In this document: piece by piece, positions 14,970-23,366 of the stretch
How the letters are laid out: each line of letters begins with the position of its first letter
Position numbering within the stretch: position 1 is the first letter of the stretch
Assembly: GCA_004554105.1 (NCBI GenBank)
Contig: SFNW01000013.1
Coordinates: forward strand, 1 to 24,413
Direction of reading: 5' to 3'
Source of the DNA: Clostridiales bacterium
Lineage (GTDB): Bacteria; Bacillota; Clostridia; Oscillospirales; CAG-272
Length of the DNA: 24,413 bases
The notes under the pieces: generated by a model
The model's database searches: none
The model's input: only the letters and a program-made list of their open reading frames with translations
What the model was told of the DNA's origin: nothing
Made by a program: the position numbers and the translations under genes

Positions 14970-16352
14970 TTGCAATACGATTTTAACGGCAAGCGGTGCG
15001 CCGTGCTTGGGCTGGGCGTCTCCAACCTGCCGCTGATTGATTTTCTGCTCGACCGCGGCGCGCGCGTCTCGGCGCGCGACCAAAAGCCGGTTGACGAAAC
15101 CGACGGGCGAATTGCCGCATGGCGGGCGCGCGGCGTCGAATTTGTCTGTGGCGAATGCTACCTTGACGGCATCGACGCAGACTTTGTTTTCCGTTCCCCC
15201 GGTATTCGCCCCGATACTTTGCAGATTGCCGACGCCGTAAAGCGCGGCGCGGTACTGACCTCCGAAATGGAGTTGTTCTTTGCACTCTGCCCGGCGAAAA
15301 TCTTCGCCGTCACCGGCTCGGACGGCAAGACCACGACGACCACGCTGACCTACAAGCTGCTTGAAGCCGAAGCCGAAAAGGAGGGCAAGGGTCGCCGCGT
15401 CTTTGTCGGCGGCAACATCGGCACGCCGCTCTTGCCCCGCCTCGGAGAAATGCGCGACGACGACTTTGCCGTCGTCGAACTCTCGAGCTTTCAGCTGATG
15501 ACCATGCAAAAATCCGCATGGGGCGCGGCAATCACCAACATTTCGCCGAATCACCTGAACTGGCACACCGATATGGACGAATACACGCGCGCCAAATACA
15601 ATATTTACGGCGACGATACGCAGCGCATCGTCCTCAATGCCGACAACCCGCTCACCGCGGCGCTCATCAATACGGGACGCGCAGAAAAGATTGTCTTCTC
15701 GCTCGACAAGCACCCCGACGCATTCGGCGGCGACGTCAAAATCTACGAAGAAGACGGATATATCTGCGTAAACGGCGAAAAAGTCCTGAACACCGCCGAC
15801 ATCAAAATCCCCGGCAGATTCAACGTCGCAAACTATATGTGCGCAATCGGCATGACGCTCGGTCTCGTTTCCCCCGAAACCATCACGGCACTTGCCAAAA
15901 GCTTCGGCGGCGTCGAGCATCGCAACGAGTTTGTGCGGGAAATCGGCGGCGTTCGCTACTACAATTCTTCCATCGACTCCTCGCCCTCGCGCACCATGGC
16001 GGCGCTGTCCGCCTATCCGAAGAAGCCTGTCCTGATTTGCGGCGGGCGCGACAAGCACGTCCCGTTCGACGGGCTTGCCAAGGCAATCCTGACCGAAGCC
16101 AAGGCACTCGTGCTGACCGGCGAGGCAAAAGACCAAATTCTGACCGCCGTCAAAAATGCCGAGGGCTATACGCCCGCGTTTCCGATTCTCATTCGGGAGA
16201 ATTTTGCCGACGCGGTCGAAGCCGCAAGAAGCCTTGCGTCTCCCGGCGACATCATCCTGCTCTCCCCCGCCTGCACCTCCTTCGACGCCTTCAAAAACTT
16301 CGAGGAGCGCGGCAAAACCTTCAAATCCATCGTCAATTCATTTGCAGACTGA
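14970..16352 (+). CDS. murD: UDP-N-acetylmuramoylalanine--D-glutamate ligase
   Basis: MurD adds D-glutamate to UDP-MurNAc-L-Ala in cytoplasmic peptidoglycan precursor synthesis. The 460-aa protein has the N-terminal UDP-binding Rossmann domain (CAVLGLGVSNLPLIDFLL), FRSPGI, the ATP P-loop VTGSDGKTTTT (residues ~114-124; the family usually has GTNGKTT), VVELSSFQL, ISPNHLNWH, the HRNEFV block and the C-terminal domain with ICGGRDKH and LSPACTSFDAFKNFEERG. The start is read as TTG at 14970 because GAGGTGA sits 5 bases upstream. A GTG at 14961 lies within that ribosome-binding site and would add three residues. The downstream gene follows after 20 bases. Confidence 0.95.
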   Translation: MQYDFNGKRCAVLGLGVSNLPLIDFLLDRGARVSARDQKPVDETDGRIAAWRARGVEFVCGECYLDGIDADFVFRSPGIRPDTLQIADAVKRGAVLTSEMELFFALCPAKIFAVTGSDGKTTTTTLTYKLLEAEAEKEGKGRRVFVGGNIGTPLLPRLGEMRDDDFAVVELSSFQLMTMQKSAWGAAITNISPNHLNWHTDMDEYTRAKYNIYGDDTQRIVLNADNPLTAALINTGRAEKIVFSLDKHPDAFGGDVKIYEEDGYICVNGEKVLNTADIKIPGRFNVANYMCAIGMTLGLVSPETITALAKSFGGVEHRNEFVREIGGVRYYNSSIDSSPSRTMAALSAYPKKPVLICGGRDKHVPFDGLAKAILTEAKALVLTGEAKDQILTAVKNAEGYTPAFPILIRENFADAVEAARSLASPGDIILLSPACTSFDAFKNFEERGKTFKSIVNSFAD

Positions 16353-16372
16353 CAACATAAAGGAATCCCAAA

Positions 16373-17614
16373 ATGACAGAACAACTTTTAAAAATCGCAA
16401 AGGAAGCCGAGACGGCGCTCGCGGATATTTTCGCCGATATCGACGCCGTCTCGATGAAAAATACCGAAAAGGTGCTCGACGCGTTCCGCGCCCACCGCGT
16501 CAGCGAGTCGCATTTTGCCCCGAGCAGCGGCTACGGCTACGACGATAAAGGGCGCGACACGCTCGACCGCATCTACGCCGACGTATTCGGCGCGGAGGCG
16601 GCGTTCGTCCGCCACGGCATCGCCAGCGGCACGCACGCGCTCGCTATCGGACTGTACGGTCTGCTCCGCCCGGGCGACATTCTCTATTCCGTGGCGGACA
16701 AGCCCTACGACACGCTCGACGAGGTCATCGGAACGGTCGGCGAAGCGGGGCGCGGCTCGCTGCGCGACTTCGGCGTCGACTATATGCAGAGCGACCTGAA
16801 GGACGGCAAGCTGAACCTGCCCGAAATCAAGGCAAATCTCGAAGCCTGCGGCGACCGCATTAAAGTCGTCTTTGTCCAGCGCTCCAAGGGCTATCTCGAC
16901 CGCCCGACGCTGACCGTCGCCGAAATCGGCGAGCTGTGCAGGCTGGTACACGCCGTTTCAAAGGCATTTGTCGTCGTCGACAACTGCTACGGCGAGTTTA
17001 CCGAGACGCTTGAGCCGACGGCAGTCGGCGCGGATATGATCATCGGCTCGCTGATTAAAAACCCGGGCGGCGGCATGGCGGAATCGGGCGGCTACATTGC
17101 GGGCAGCGCCCGTGCCGTCGAGTTGGCGGGCTATCGGCTGACCGCGGTCGGCGTCGGTCTTGAAATCGGCGCGTCGCTCGGGCAGACCAAAAGTATGTAC
17201 CGCGGCTTCTTCTACGCGCCGCATACGGTCGCGCAGGCACTCAAGACCGCGCACTTTGCCGCCTATGTTTTCGAGGCGCTCGGCTGTGAGGCCGTTCCAC
17301 GCTACAGCGAGCGGCGCAGCGACATTATTCAGACGCTCCGCTTCGGCGCGCCCGAAAAGCTGATTGCCTTCTGCAAGGGGATCCAGTCCGGCTCGCCGGT
17401 CGATTCGTTTGTCACCCCCGAGCCGTGGGATATGCCGGGCTACAACGACCCGGTCATTATGGCGGCAGGCACCTTCGTCGGCGGCTCGTCCATTGAGCTG
17501 TCGGCAGACGGACCGCTGCGCCCGCCCTACACCGCTTTTCTGCAAGGCGGTCTGACCTATGAAAGCGGCAAAATCGGAATTCTCCGCGCCGCCGAAGAGA
17601 TTTTGAAACTCTGA
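16373..17614 (+). CDS. PLP-dependent methionine gamma-lyase family protein (YnbB / aluminium-resistance type)
   Basis: This 413-aa fold-type I PLP enzyme belongs to the family annotated as methionine gamma-lyase-like or aluminium resistance protein (YnbB in Bacillus). Features visible are SSGYGYDDKGRDTLDRIYADVFGAE (residues 51-75), GIASGTHALAIGLYGLLRPGD, KPYDTLDEVIG, VVVDNCYGEF with Asp203 to hold the PLP ring nitrogen, and GSLIKNPGGG with Lys229 as the probable Schiff-base lysine. The exact reaction is not established for the family. It follows murD by 20 bases, with AAAGGA upstream of the ATG, and precedes a lipoprotein gene with a nearly identical initiation region. Confidence 0.88.
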   Translation: MTEQLLKIAKEAETALADIFADIDAVSMKNTEKVLDAFRAHRVSESHFAPSSGYGYDDKGRDTLDRIYADVFGAEAAFVRHGIASGTHALAIGLYGLLRPGDILYSVADKPYDTLDEVIGTVGEAGRGSLRDFGVDYMQSDLKDGKLNLPEIKANLEACGDRIKVVFVQRSKGYLDRPTLTVAEIGELCRLVHAVSKAFVVVDNCYGEFTETLEPTAVGADMIIGSLIKNPGGGMAESGGYIAGSARAVELAGYRLTAVGVGLEIGASLGQTKSMYRGFFYAPHTVAQALKTAHFAAYVFEALGCEAVPRYSERRSDIIQTLRFGAPEKLIAFCKGIQSGSPVDSFVTPEPWDMPGYNDPVIMAAGTFVGGSSIELSADGPLRPPYTAFLQGGLTYESGKIGILRAAEEILKL

Positions 17615-17626
17615 AAGGAATCCAAA

Positions 17627-18160
17627 ATGAAAAAACTGCTCAGCGTACTGCTTGCGGCAGGGCTTTTGCTCTGCGCTCTCGCCGCCTGCGGCAAAAGCGG
17701 CGACGTCTCGGTCCCCTACGGAATGCAGCTTGCCTCGGATACGAGCGTCGTCGACTACTATCTGTTCATTCCCCAGAAGTGGACGGTCGACATGGCAAAC
17801 GGCGCAACAAGCGCATATTATTCCACCGACGACCCGTCGAGCATCACTATGACCGCCTACGGGCTGAGCGACGCCGTCAGCGACGCCGAGAGCTACTGGG
17901 ACTTCTTTACGAAGCAGTTTGAGGGCGTGTTCGGCGAGCCGGAGAATGTCGAGACAAGCAACCTGCTGCTCGACGGCAAGGAAGCCATGCAGTATGTCTT
18001 TACCGCAAAGCTCGGCGATACCGAATACAAATTCCGTCAAATCGTCTGCACGAGAAACAAAATGGCTTATATCCTGACCTACGCCTCGACCGCGGAAAAC
18101 TACGACAAGCACGCGGACGCGGTGCAGGAAACGATCAGCCAGTTCAGATTCATGGCATGA
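17627..18160 (+). CDS. small lipoprotein, PsbP/Mog1-like domain possible
   Basis: This 177-aa protein is probably a lipoprotein. The signal peptide MKKLLSVLLAAGLLLCALAAC ends with lipobox LAAC at Cys21. The mature part (VPYGMQLASDTSVVDYYLFIPQKWTVD, then SITMTAYGL, YWDFFTKQFEGVFGEPENVE, YKFRQIVCTRNKMAYILTYAS) has the alternating strand pattern and end-of-domain helix seen in PsbP/Mog1-type domains of Firmicutes lipoproteins. No catalytic motif is visible. GAAAGGAATCC precedes the ATG. Its TGA overlaps the ATG of the cysteine desulfurase gene by 4 bases, so the two are probably translated together, although a functional link is not obvious. Confidence 0.8.
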   Translation: MKKLLSVLLAAGLLLCALAACGKSGDVSVPYGMQLASDTSVVDYYLFIPQKWTVDMANGATSAYYSTDDPSSITMTAYGLSDAVSDAESYWDFFTKQFEGVFGEPENVETSNLLLDGKEAMQYVFTAKLGDTEYKFRQIVCTRNKMAYILTYASTAENYDKHADAVQETISQFRFMA

Positions 18161-19341
18161 GCACCCCGCATAACGAAATCTATCTTGACAACAGCGCGAC
18201 CACCGCGCTCTGCCCCGAGGCGATTGCCGCCATGCAGACCGTCATGGAAACCGTCTACGGCAACCCCTCCTCGCTGCACGCAGTCGGGCTTGCCGCCGAA
18301 AAGGTCGTCACCGAGGCGCGCACCGCTGTTCTGAATGCGCTCGGCGCACGCGGCGACTTGCGGCAGCTCATCTTCTGCGGCAGCGGCAGTGAGGCAAACA
18401 ACCTCGCCCTCGTCGGCAGCTATACCGCAAAGCGGCGGCACACACGCGCGCGCGTCGTCATTACGGCGGGCGAGCACTCCTCGACCGAGGCGGCAGCGTC
18501 TTATCTCGAATCGCTCGGCGCGGAGGTTGTCCGCCTGTCGACAAAGGACGGCGCATTCGACTTTGAAGAAATCGAAAATGCGCTGACCGCCGACACCGTT
18601 CTCGTCTCCTCGATGCTCGTCAACAACGAGACCGGCGCACTCTACCCCGTCGCCGACCTGTTCCGCGCGGCAAGGGCAAAATGCCCCGACGCAGTTCTGC
18701 ACTGCGACGCCGTACAGGGCTTTTTAAAGGTCGCTTTCTCACCGAAAACGCTCGGTGCCGACCTTGTTACGGTCAGCGCACATAAGATTCACGGACCGAA
18801 AGGCGTCGCCGCGCTCTATGTTTCCCCCGAAATTTTGAAGCGGCGCGCGCTCGTTCCGATTGTGCGCGGCGGACAGCAGGAAAACGGGCTTCGCGCAGGC
18901 ACCGAAAATGTCATCGGTATCGCCGGCTTCGGCGCAGCCGCCGCAGTCGGCGCAAAGAACTTTGCCCGCGACCGCGAAACGCTTGAAACGCTCGGCAGCC
19001 GTCTGCTCGACCGACTGCAAAACGACGCGGCACTTGCCGAAATCACGGTCAACCGACCGAAAGCCGCCGTTATGCACATTGTCAGCCTCACGCTGCCGAA
19101 TATTAAAAGCGAAACCATGCTGCACTATCTGTCCGGCAGGGGCATTTATGTTTCGAGCGGCTCTGCCTGCTCCTCGCACTCGCAGAAGGTGAGCCGTGCG
19201 CTCTCCGCGTTCGGACTGTCCGACCGCGCCGCCGACTGCACGCTGCGCGTCAGCCTGTCAAACGACAATACCGCCGCCGATATCGACGCGCTCTGCGATG
19301 CGCTCGCCGACGGCGTATCTTCTCTGATAAGGATTCACTGA
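18157..19341 (+). CDS. cysteine desulfurase (NifS/IscS family)
   Basis: This PLP enzyme removes sulfur from cysteine as an enzyme persulfide for Fe-S clusters or tRNA thiolation. The 394-aa protein begins IYLDNSATT. It has GNPSSLH, FCGSGSEANN, AGEHSSTE (His107, stacking on PLP), NNETGALYP, HCDAVQG (Asp binding the PLP nitrogen), SAHKIHGPKG with Schiff-base Lys210, and YVSSGSACSS with the catalytic Cys338 in its mobile loop. It could supply sulfur to the TtcA-like enzyme or to a thiouridylase, but no scaffold gene (iscU, mnmA) is next to it, so the name is left open. The start overlaps the lipoprotein stop (ATGA). Confidence 0.93.
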   Translation: MSTPHNEIYLDNSATTALCPEAIAAMQTVMETVYGNPSSLHAVGLAAEKVVTEARTAVLNALGARGDLRQLIFCGSGSEANNLALVGSYTAKRRHTRARVVITAGEHSSTEAAASYLESLGAEVVRLSTKDGAFDFEEIENALTADTVLVSSMLVNNETGALYPVADLFRAARAKCPDAVLHCDAVQGFLKVAFSPKTLGADLVTVSAHKIHGPKGVAALYVSPEILKRRALVPIVRGGQQENGLRAGTENVIGIAGFGAAAAVGAKNFARDRETLETLGSRLLDRLQNDAALAEITVNRPKAAVMHIVSLTLPNIKSETMLHYLSGRGIYVSSGSACSSHSQKVSRALSAFGLSDRAADCTLRVSLSNDNTAADIDALCDALADGVSSLIRIH

Positions 19342-19343
19342 AT

Positions 19344-20195
19344 ATGAAGTTTTCCACCAAGGTCCTCTTACGCCTCAACAAGCTGTTCAAAGCACCCGTC
19401 CACCCCTTAAACCTGCAGGACGAGGGCGTGATGTCCTATGCGATGTGGCAGTACACCAAGGGTGCCGAGACGATTCGCTACTATCTCGAAGCCTATTCCG
19501 AGGACGAAATGTTCAAGGATAAAACCGTCGTCGACATTGGCTGCGGCGCGGGCGGCAAATCGCTCTATTACGCCTCGCGCGGCGCAAAGGAAGTCATCGG
19601 CGTCGACATTCTCGAAAAATACCGCGCCGAATCCGCCGCGCTTGCGGACGAGCTGGGGCTTGCGGACAAATTCCGCTTTGTCTGCGCGGACGCCGCCGCA
19701 CTGCCCTTTGACGGCGGCAGCATCGACACCATTATCATGAACGACGCGATGGAGCACGTCGCCAATCCCGAGGCGGTGCTTGCCGAATGCCTGCGCGTCC
19801 TTGCGCCCGGCGGCAGACTGTTTTTAAACTTCCCGCCGATTCATCACCCGTTCGGCGCACATCTGCACGACTTGATCTACATTCCGTGGGTGCATCTCTT
19901 CTTCTCCGAAAGTACGCAAATCGAAGCCTATAAAACGCTCTGCAAAACCGTACACGACGGCGACGACCGCATTGCGTTCCGCATCTCGAAGCGCGCGGAC
20001 GGCAGCGAATATTTTTCCTATATCAATCACATGACCATTCGCCGTTTTGACAAAATTCTGAAGTCGCTCGGCGTCCAGCCCGTCTATCGGCACACGGTTC
20101 CGCTGCGCCGATTTCTGCGTCCGCTCTGCCATATACGCCCGTCGCGCGAATTTTTCACCAAGATGGTCGTCTGCGTCTTTGAAAAGAAGAACTGA
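19344..20195 (+). CDS. class I SAM-dependent methyltransferase (Methyltransf_11 type)
   Basis: This 283-aa protein has SAM motif I VVDIGCGAGGKS at residues 62-73, the acidic loop VIGVDI, an FVCADAAALPFDGGSIDTI segment and the post-motif LAECLRVLAPGGRLFLNFPP. The C-terminal part (HLHDLIYIPWVHLFFSE, then YFSYINHMTIRRFDKILKSLG) is a substrate-recognition extension typical of small-molecule or lipid/quinone methyltransferases. The substrate cannot be deduced. It begins 2 bases after the cysteine desulfurase stop, with AAGGA upstream, and precedes trkA by 27 bases. Confidence 0.85.
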   Translation: MKFSTKVLLRLNKLFKAPVHPLNLQDEGVMSYAMWQYTKGAETIRYYLEAYSEDEMFKDKTVVDIGCGAGGKSLYYASRGAKEVIGVDILEKYRAESAALADELGLADKFRFVCADAAALPFDGGSIDTIIMNDAMEHVANPEAVLAECLRVLAPGGRLFLNFPPIHHPFGAHLHDLIYIPWVHLFFSESTQIEAYKTLCKTVHDGDDRIAFRISKRADGSEYFSYINHMTIRRFDKILKSLGVQPVYRHTVPLRRFLRPLCHIRPSREFFTKMVVCVFEKKN

Positions 20196-20222
20196 CAATT
20201 CGACCGTCGAGGAAGGAGTATC

Positions 20223-21614
20223 ATGTCTCTGTTTGACAGCACCAAGTCCGATAAAAAGTCTCTGAATATCATCATCGTCGGCGGCGGCAACGTCGGCTCG
20301 ACAATCACCGAGCAGCTCAGCCGTGAGGGACACCATGTCACGGTCATCGACAAAGACCCGAACATTGTCAAGCACATCGCCGAAACCCACGATGTCATGG
20401 GCATCGCGGGCAACGGGTCGAGCTACGGCGTGCAGATTGAAGCGGGCATCGAGTCCGCCGACCTCTTCATCGCCGTGACCGACAGCGACGAATTGAATCT
20501 GCTCTGCTGCACCATGGCAAAAAAGGTCGGCAACTGCGCGTCGATCGCGCGCGTCCGCACGCCCGACTATATCGACGAGCTCGGCTATATCCGTGAAAAA
20601 CTCGGGCTTTCCATGATCATCAACCCTGAACTCGAGGCGGCGCGCGAAATCGCGCGGCTGCTCCGTCTGCCGGGCGCAATCAGCATCAATTCCTTTGCCC
20701 GCAGCCATGCGGAACTGGTGAAGTTCAAACTCGCCGATGCTTCTCCGCTCTGCGGCAAGGCAATCATGCAGCTTCAGGACACGCTCGCCGATATTCTCGT
20801 CTGCGCCGTCGAGCGCGACGGTGAGCTGCATATTCCGAACGGCTCGTTTATCTTTGCGGGCGGCGACACCGTTTCCTTTATCGCCGCGCCGAAAAACGCG
20901 CAGCGCTTCTTCAAGCGGATTTCGATTGAAACCCGAGCGGTTTCGAGTGCGATGATTGTCGGCGGCGGCAGAATCGCATATTATCTCGCCAAGCAACTTC
21001 TCGACGCAGGCATTCACGTGCGGATTATCGAAAAGAATCCCGCGCGCTGCGCCGAACTTGCCGGGCTGCTGGACGGTGCGCTCATCTTCTGCGGCGACGG
21101 AACGGACGAAGAATTTCTCGCCGAATCCGGCTTTATGCAGACCGAGGCGTTCGTTCCGCTGACCAACATCGACGAGGAAAACATTCTCCTCACGCTCTAC
21201 GCCAAGAGCAAAACCGACGCGAAAGTCATCACCAAAATCAACCGCACGAATTTCCATGAAGTCATCGCGGGGCTGGAGATGGACAGCGTCGTCTACCCGC
21301 GCTATATCACGACCGAATCGATTATCACCTACGCCCGCGCACGGCAGAACTCCATCGGCAGCAATATCGAAACGCTGTATCACCTGTTCGACAACCGCGC
21401 CGAGGCAATCGAGTTTCGCGTGGCGTCCGACAGCGCCGTCGCGGGCAGACCGATTATGGAACTGCCGCTTAAAAAAGACCTGCTGATTGCCTGCGTTTAC
21501 CGCAACGGCAAGGTCTTTATCCCGAGCGGTCACGACCGCATCGAATGCGGCGACGCCGTCGTCGTGATGACCAAGCACGGCGGCTTCGGTGACATTGACG
21601 ACATTCTCGTTTGA
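20223..21614 (+). CDS. trkA: Trk potassium uptake system regulatory subunit TrkA
   Basis: TrkA is the cytoplasmic nucleotide-binding ring that gates the TrkH/KtrB channel. The 463-aa protein is the duplicated long form. The first TrkA-N domain has IIIVGGGNVGSTITEQLSRE (residues ~16-35) and HVTVIDKDP, followed by a TrkA-C domain. The second has MIVGGGRIAYYLAKQLLDAG near residue 243 and another TrkA-C domain at the end (AVAGRPIMELPLKKDLLIACV, then GDAVVVMTK). GGAAGGAG lies just before the ATG. The adjacent trkH starts 8 bases after its stop, as is usual for this pair. Confidence 0.95.
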   Translation: MSLFDSTKSDKKSLNIIIVGGGNVGSTITEQLSREGHHVTVIDKDPNIVKHIAETHDVMGIAGNGSSYGVQIEAGIESADLFIAVTDSDELNLLCCTMAKKVGNCASIARVRTPDYIDELGYIREKLGLSMIINPELEAAREIARLLRLPGAISINSFARSHAELVKFKLADASPLCGKAIMQLQDTLADILVCAVERDGELHIPNGSFIFAGGDTVSFIAAPKNAQRFFKRISIETRAVSSAMIVGGGRIAYYLAKQLLDAGIHVRIIEKNPARCAELAGLLDGALIFCGDGTDEEFLAESGFMQTEAFVPLTNIDEENILLTLYAKSKTDAKVITKINRTNFHEVIAGLEMDSVVYPRYITTESIITYARARQNSIGSNIETLYHLFDNRAEAIEFRVASDSAVAGRPIMELPLKKDLLIACVYRNGKVFIPSGHDRIECGDAVVVMTKHGGFGDIDDILV

Positions 21615-21622
21615 GGCTTTCT

Positions 21623-23086
21623 ATGAATTTTCGTGTGATTTCTTACATTCTCGGCTGGGCGCTGAATCTCGAAAGCGTCTTTTTGCTGCTCTCAGCGGCG
21701 GTCGGACTGCTTTACGGGGAGAGCGCGGCGCTCTCGTTTGTGTACGCCGCGCTGATTTGCCTTGCAATCGGCGTGCCCACCGTTATCAAAAAGCCGAAAA
21801 GCATGGTCTTTTTCGCAAGAGAGGGCTTTGTGACCGTCGCGCTCTGCTGGATTGTGATGAGTCTGTTCGGTGCGCTCCCTTTCGTGTTTAGCGGCGAGAT
21901 TCCGCGCTTCACCGACGCGCTGTTTGAGACGGTTTCGGGCTTTACCACGACGGGTGCGAGCATTCTCACCGATGTCGAGGCGCTGTCGCACTGTTCCCTG
22001 TTCTGGCGCAGTTTTACGCACTGGATCGGCGGCATGGGTGTGCTTGTCTTTCTGCTGGCAGTTCTGCCGCTTGCGGGCGGCTCGCAAATGTATCTGATGC
22101 AGGCGGAAAGCCCCGGTCCCTCGGTCGGCAAACTTGTGCCGAAAACGCGCTATACTGCGCTGATTCTCTATGCACTCTACATTCTTTTGTCGGTTGCCGA
22201 ATTTATCTTTCTGCTCACGGGCGGCATGCCTGCTTTTGACGCAATCACCACAACCTTTGCCACGGCGGGTACGGGCGGCTTCGGTACGAAAAACGACAGC
22301 ATCGCGGGCTTCTCGCCCTATATCCAGTGGGGTATCGGTGTCTTCATGCTGTTGTTCGGCGTCAACTTCAATTTGTATTTTCTCCTGCTCATCAAGCGTT
22401 GGAAGCAGGCGCTGAAAAGCGAGGAACTGCGCGCATATCTCGGCATTGTCGCCGTGGCGACGACCGTCATCTGCATCAATACGCACACTGCGGGAACGCC
22501 GGTCGGCGACACGGTTCGCAACGCGTTCTTTCAGGTCTCGTCCATCATGACCACAACCGGCTTTGCAACCTGCGACTTCGGTCTGTGGCCTGCCTTGTCC
22601 AAAACCGTGCTCGTTCTTTTAATGATGATCGGTGCTTGTGCGGGCAGTACGGGCGGCGGCATCAAGGTCTCGCGCATTCTGATTCTGCTCAAACGCGCAA
22701 GAGAAGAGCTTCGCCGCTTTATCTTCCCGAACAGCGTCAGCAAAATCCGTCTCGAAAAGAAAATCCTCGACCGCGAAGTCGTTCATACCACCGGTGCGTT
22801 TCTGATTGTGTATGTCTTTATCTTCGCCGTCTCTACCCTGCTCGTCTCGATTGAGGGGCACGATACCGAAACCTGCTTTACGGCAGTCGCCGCCACAATC
22901 AACAATATCGGCCCCGGGCTGTCGCTGGTCGGACCGACAGAGAATTTCAGTTTCTTTTCCGATTTTTCAAAGTATGTGCTGATTTTCGATATGCTGGCGG
23001 GCAGACTTGAACTTTTCCCCATGCTGATTCTGTTCAGCCCGCGCATTTGGCTGAAAAATCCCCCGACTTTGAGAAAGCACGCATGA
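21623..23086 (+). CDS. trkH: Trk/Ktr potassium transporter channel subunit TrkH
   Basis: This is the membrane channel for potassium uptake, partnered by TrkA. The 487-aa protein has four pore-loop repeats, visible as SGFTTTGAS, TFATAGTGGFG, SSIMTTTGFAT and TINNIGPG, each containing the selectivity-filter glycine. GACAGSTGGGIKVSR and the C-terminal MLAGRLELFPML are also typical. The ATG at 21623 is preferred because GAGG stands 6 bases upstream. A TTG at 21611, overlapping the trkA stop, would add four residues. It is the last gene of the murD-to-trkH run, and an inverted repeat without a T-run follows it. Confidence 0.94.
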   Translation: MNFRVISYILGWALNLESVFLLLSAAVGLLYGESAALSFVYAALICLAIGVPTVIKKPKSMVFFAREGFVTVALCWIVMSLFGALPFVFSGEIPRFTDALFETVSGFTTTGASILTDVEALSHCSLFWRSFTHWIGGMGVLVFLLAVLPLAGGSQMYLMQAESPGPSVGKLVPKTRYTALILYALYILLSVAEFIFLLTGGMPAFDAITTTFATAGTGGFGTKNDSIAGFSPYIQWGIGVFMLLFGVNFNLYFLLLIKRWKQALKSEELRAYLGIVAVATTVICINTHTAGTPVGDTVRNAFFQVSSIMTTTGFATCDFGLWPALSKTVLVLLMMIGACAGSTGGGIKVSRILILLKRAREELRRFIFPNSVSKIRLEKKILDREVVHTTGAFLIVYVFIFAVSTLLVSIEGHDTETCFTAVAATINNIGPGLSLVGPTENFSFFSDFSKYVLIFDMLAGRLELFPMLILFSPRIWLKNPPTLRKHA

Positions 23087-23089
23087 CGG

Positions 23090-23120
23090 TTTTCGGGGAC
23101 GCGAAGCGTGTCCCCGAAAA
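23090..23120. repeat. 11-bp inverted repeat downstream of trkH
   Basis: TTTTCGGGGAC (23090-23100) and GTCCCCGAAAA (23110-23120) are perfect reverse complements around a 9-base GC-rich loop. The 3' arm ends in A residues and is not followed by a T-run on either strand, so it is not a standard intrinsic terminator, though it may define the 3' end of the trkH mRNA. Confidence 0.75.
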
Positions 23121-23156
23121 TCCGCAAAAAAAGTCTATCCATATTTCAAAAACATC

Positions 23157-23185
23157 TTGCAATGCGCAAAACTTTGTGCTATAAT
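23157..23185 (+). promoter_or_regulatory. promoter of tRNA-Ser
   Basis: TTGCAA (23157-23162), a 17-base spacer and TATAAT (23180-23185) with an extended TGC just before it. It lies about 50 bases upstream of the mature tRNA. The leader can form a 7-bp hairpin (GTGAGTT 23193-23199 with AACTCAC 23216-23222). Confidence 0.82.
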
Positions 23186-23236
23186 ATTCAGCGTGAGTTC
23201 AAAAACGCCCCGCCAAACTCACATTCAACCGAATAC

Positions 23237-23325
23237 GGAGAGGTATCGAAGTGGTCATAACGGGGCTGACTCGAAATCAGTTTGTCTTAACGGACACGCG
23301 GGTTCGAATCCCGCCCTCTCCGCCA
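23237..23325 (+). tRNA. tRNA-Ser (anticodon CGA), CCA encoded
   Basis: The acceptor stem GGAGAGG pairs with CCTCTCC. The anticodon loop CTCGAAA within CTGA/TCAG gives anticodon CGA (codon UCG). There is a long variable arm (TTTGTCTTAACGGACA) as in serine tRNAs, and the T arm is GCGGGTTCGAATCCCGC. Discriminator G and a genomic CCA follow. Confidence 0.97.
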
Positions 23326-23366
23326 AAAGGAAAAGCCACGCTTCGCGTGGCTTTTCCTTTTGGCGG
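23320..23366 (+). terminator. long hairpin directly at the 3' end of tRNA-Ser
   Basis: A perfect 22-bp stem (23320-23341 with 23345-23366) closes a TTC loop. The 5' arm includes the last two acceptor-stem bases, the discriminator and the CCA of the tRNA. The 3' arm contains the T-rich CTTTTCCTTTT. It probably terminates the tRNA transcript and sets where 3' processing must open the stem. Confidence 0.8.

Noticed and set aside
14934..16136. 400-aa minus-strand reading frame
   Set aside because: It is antisense to murD and covers the murD leader; no family similarity.
19824..21578. 584-aa minus-strand reading frame
   Set aside because: It is antisense to trkA and the end of the methyltransferase gene, both of which carry clear family motifs. 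It arises from GC-rich third positions.
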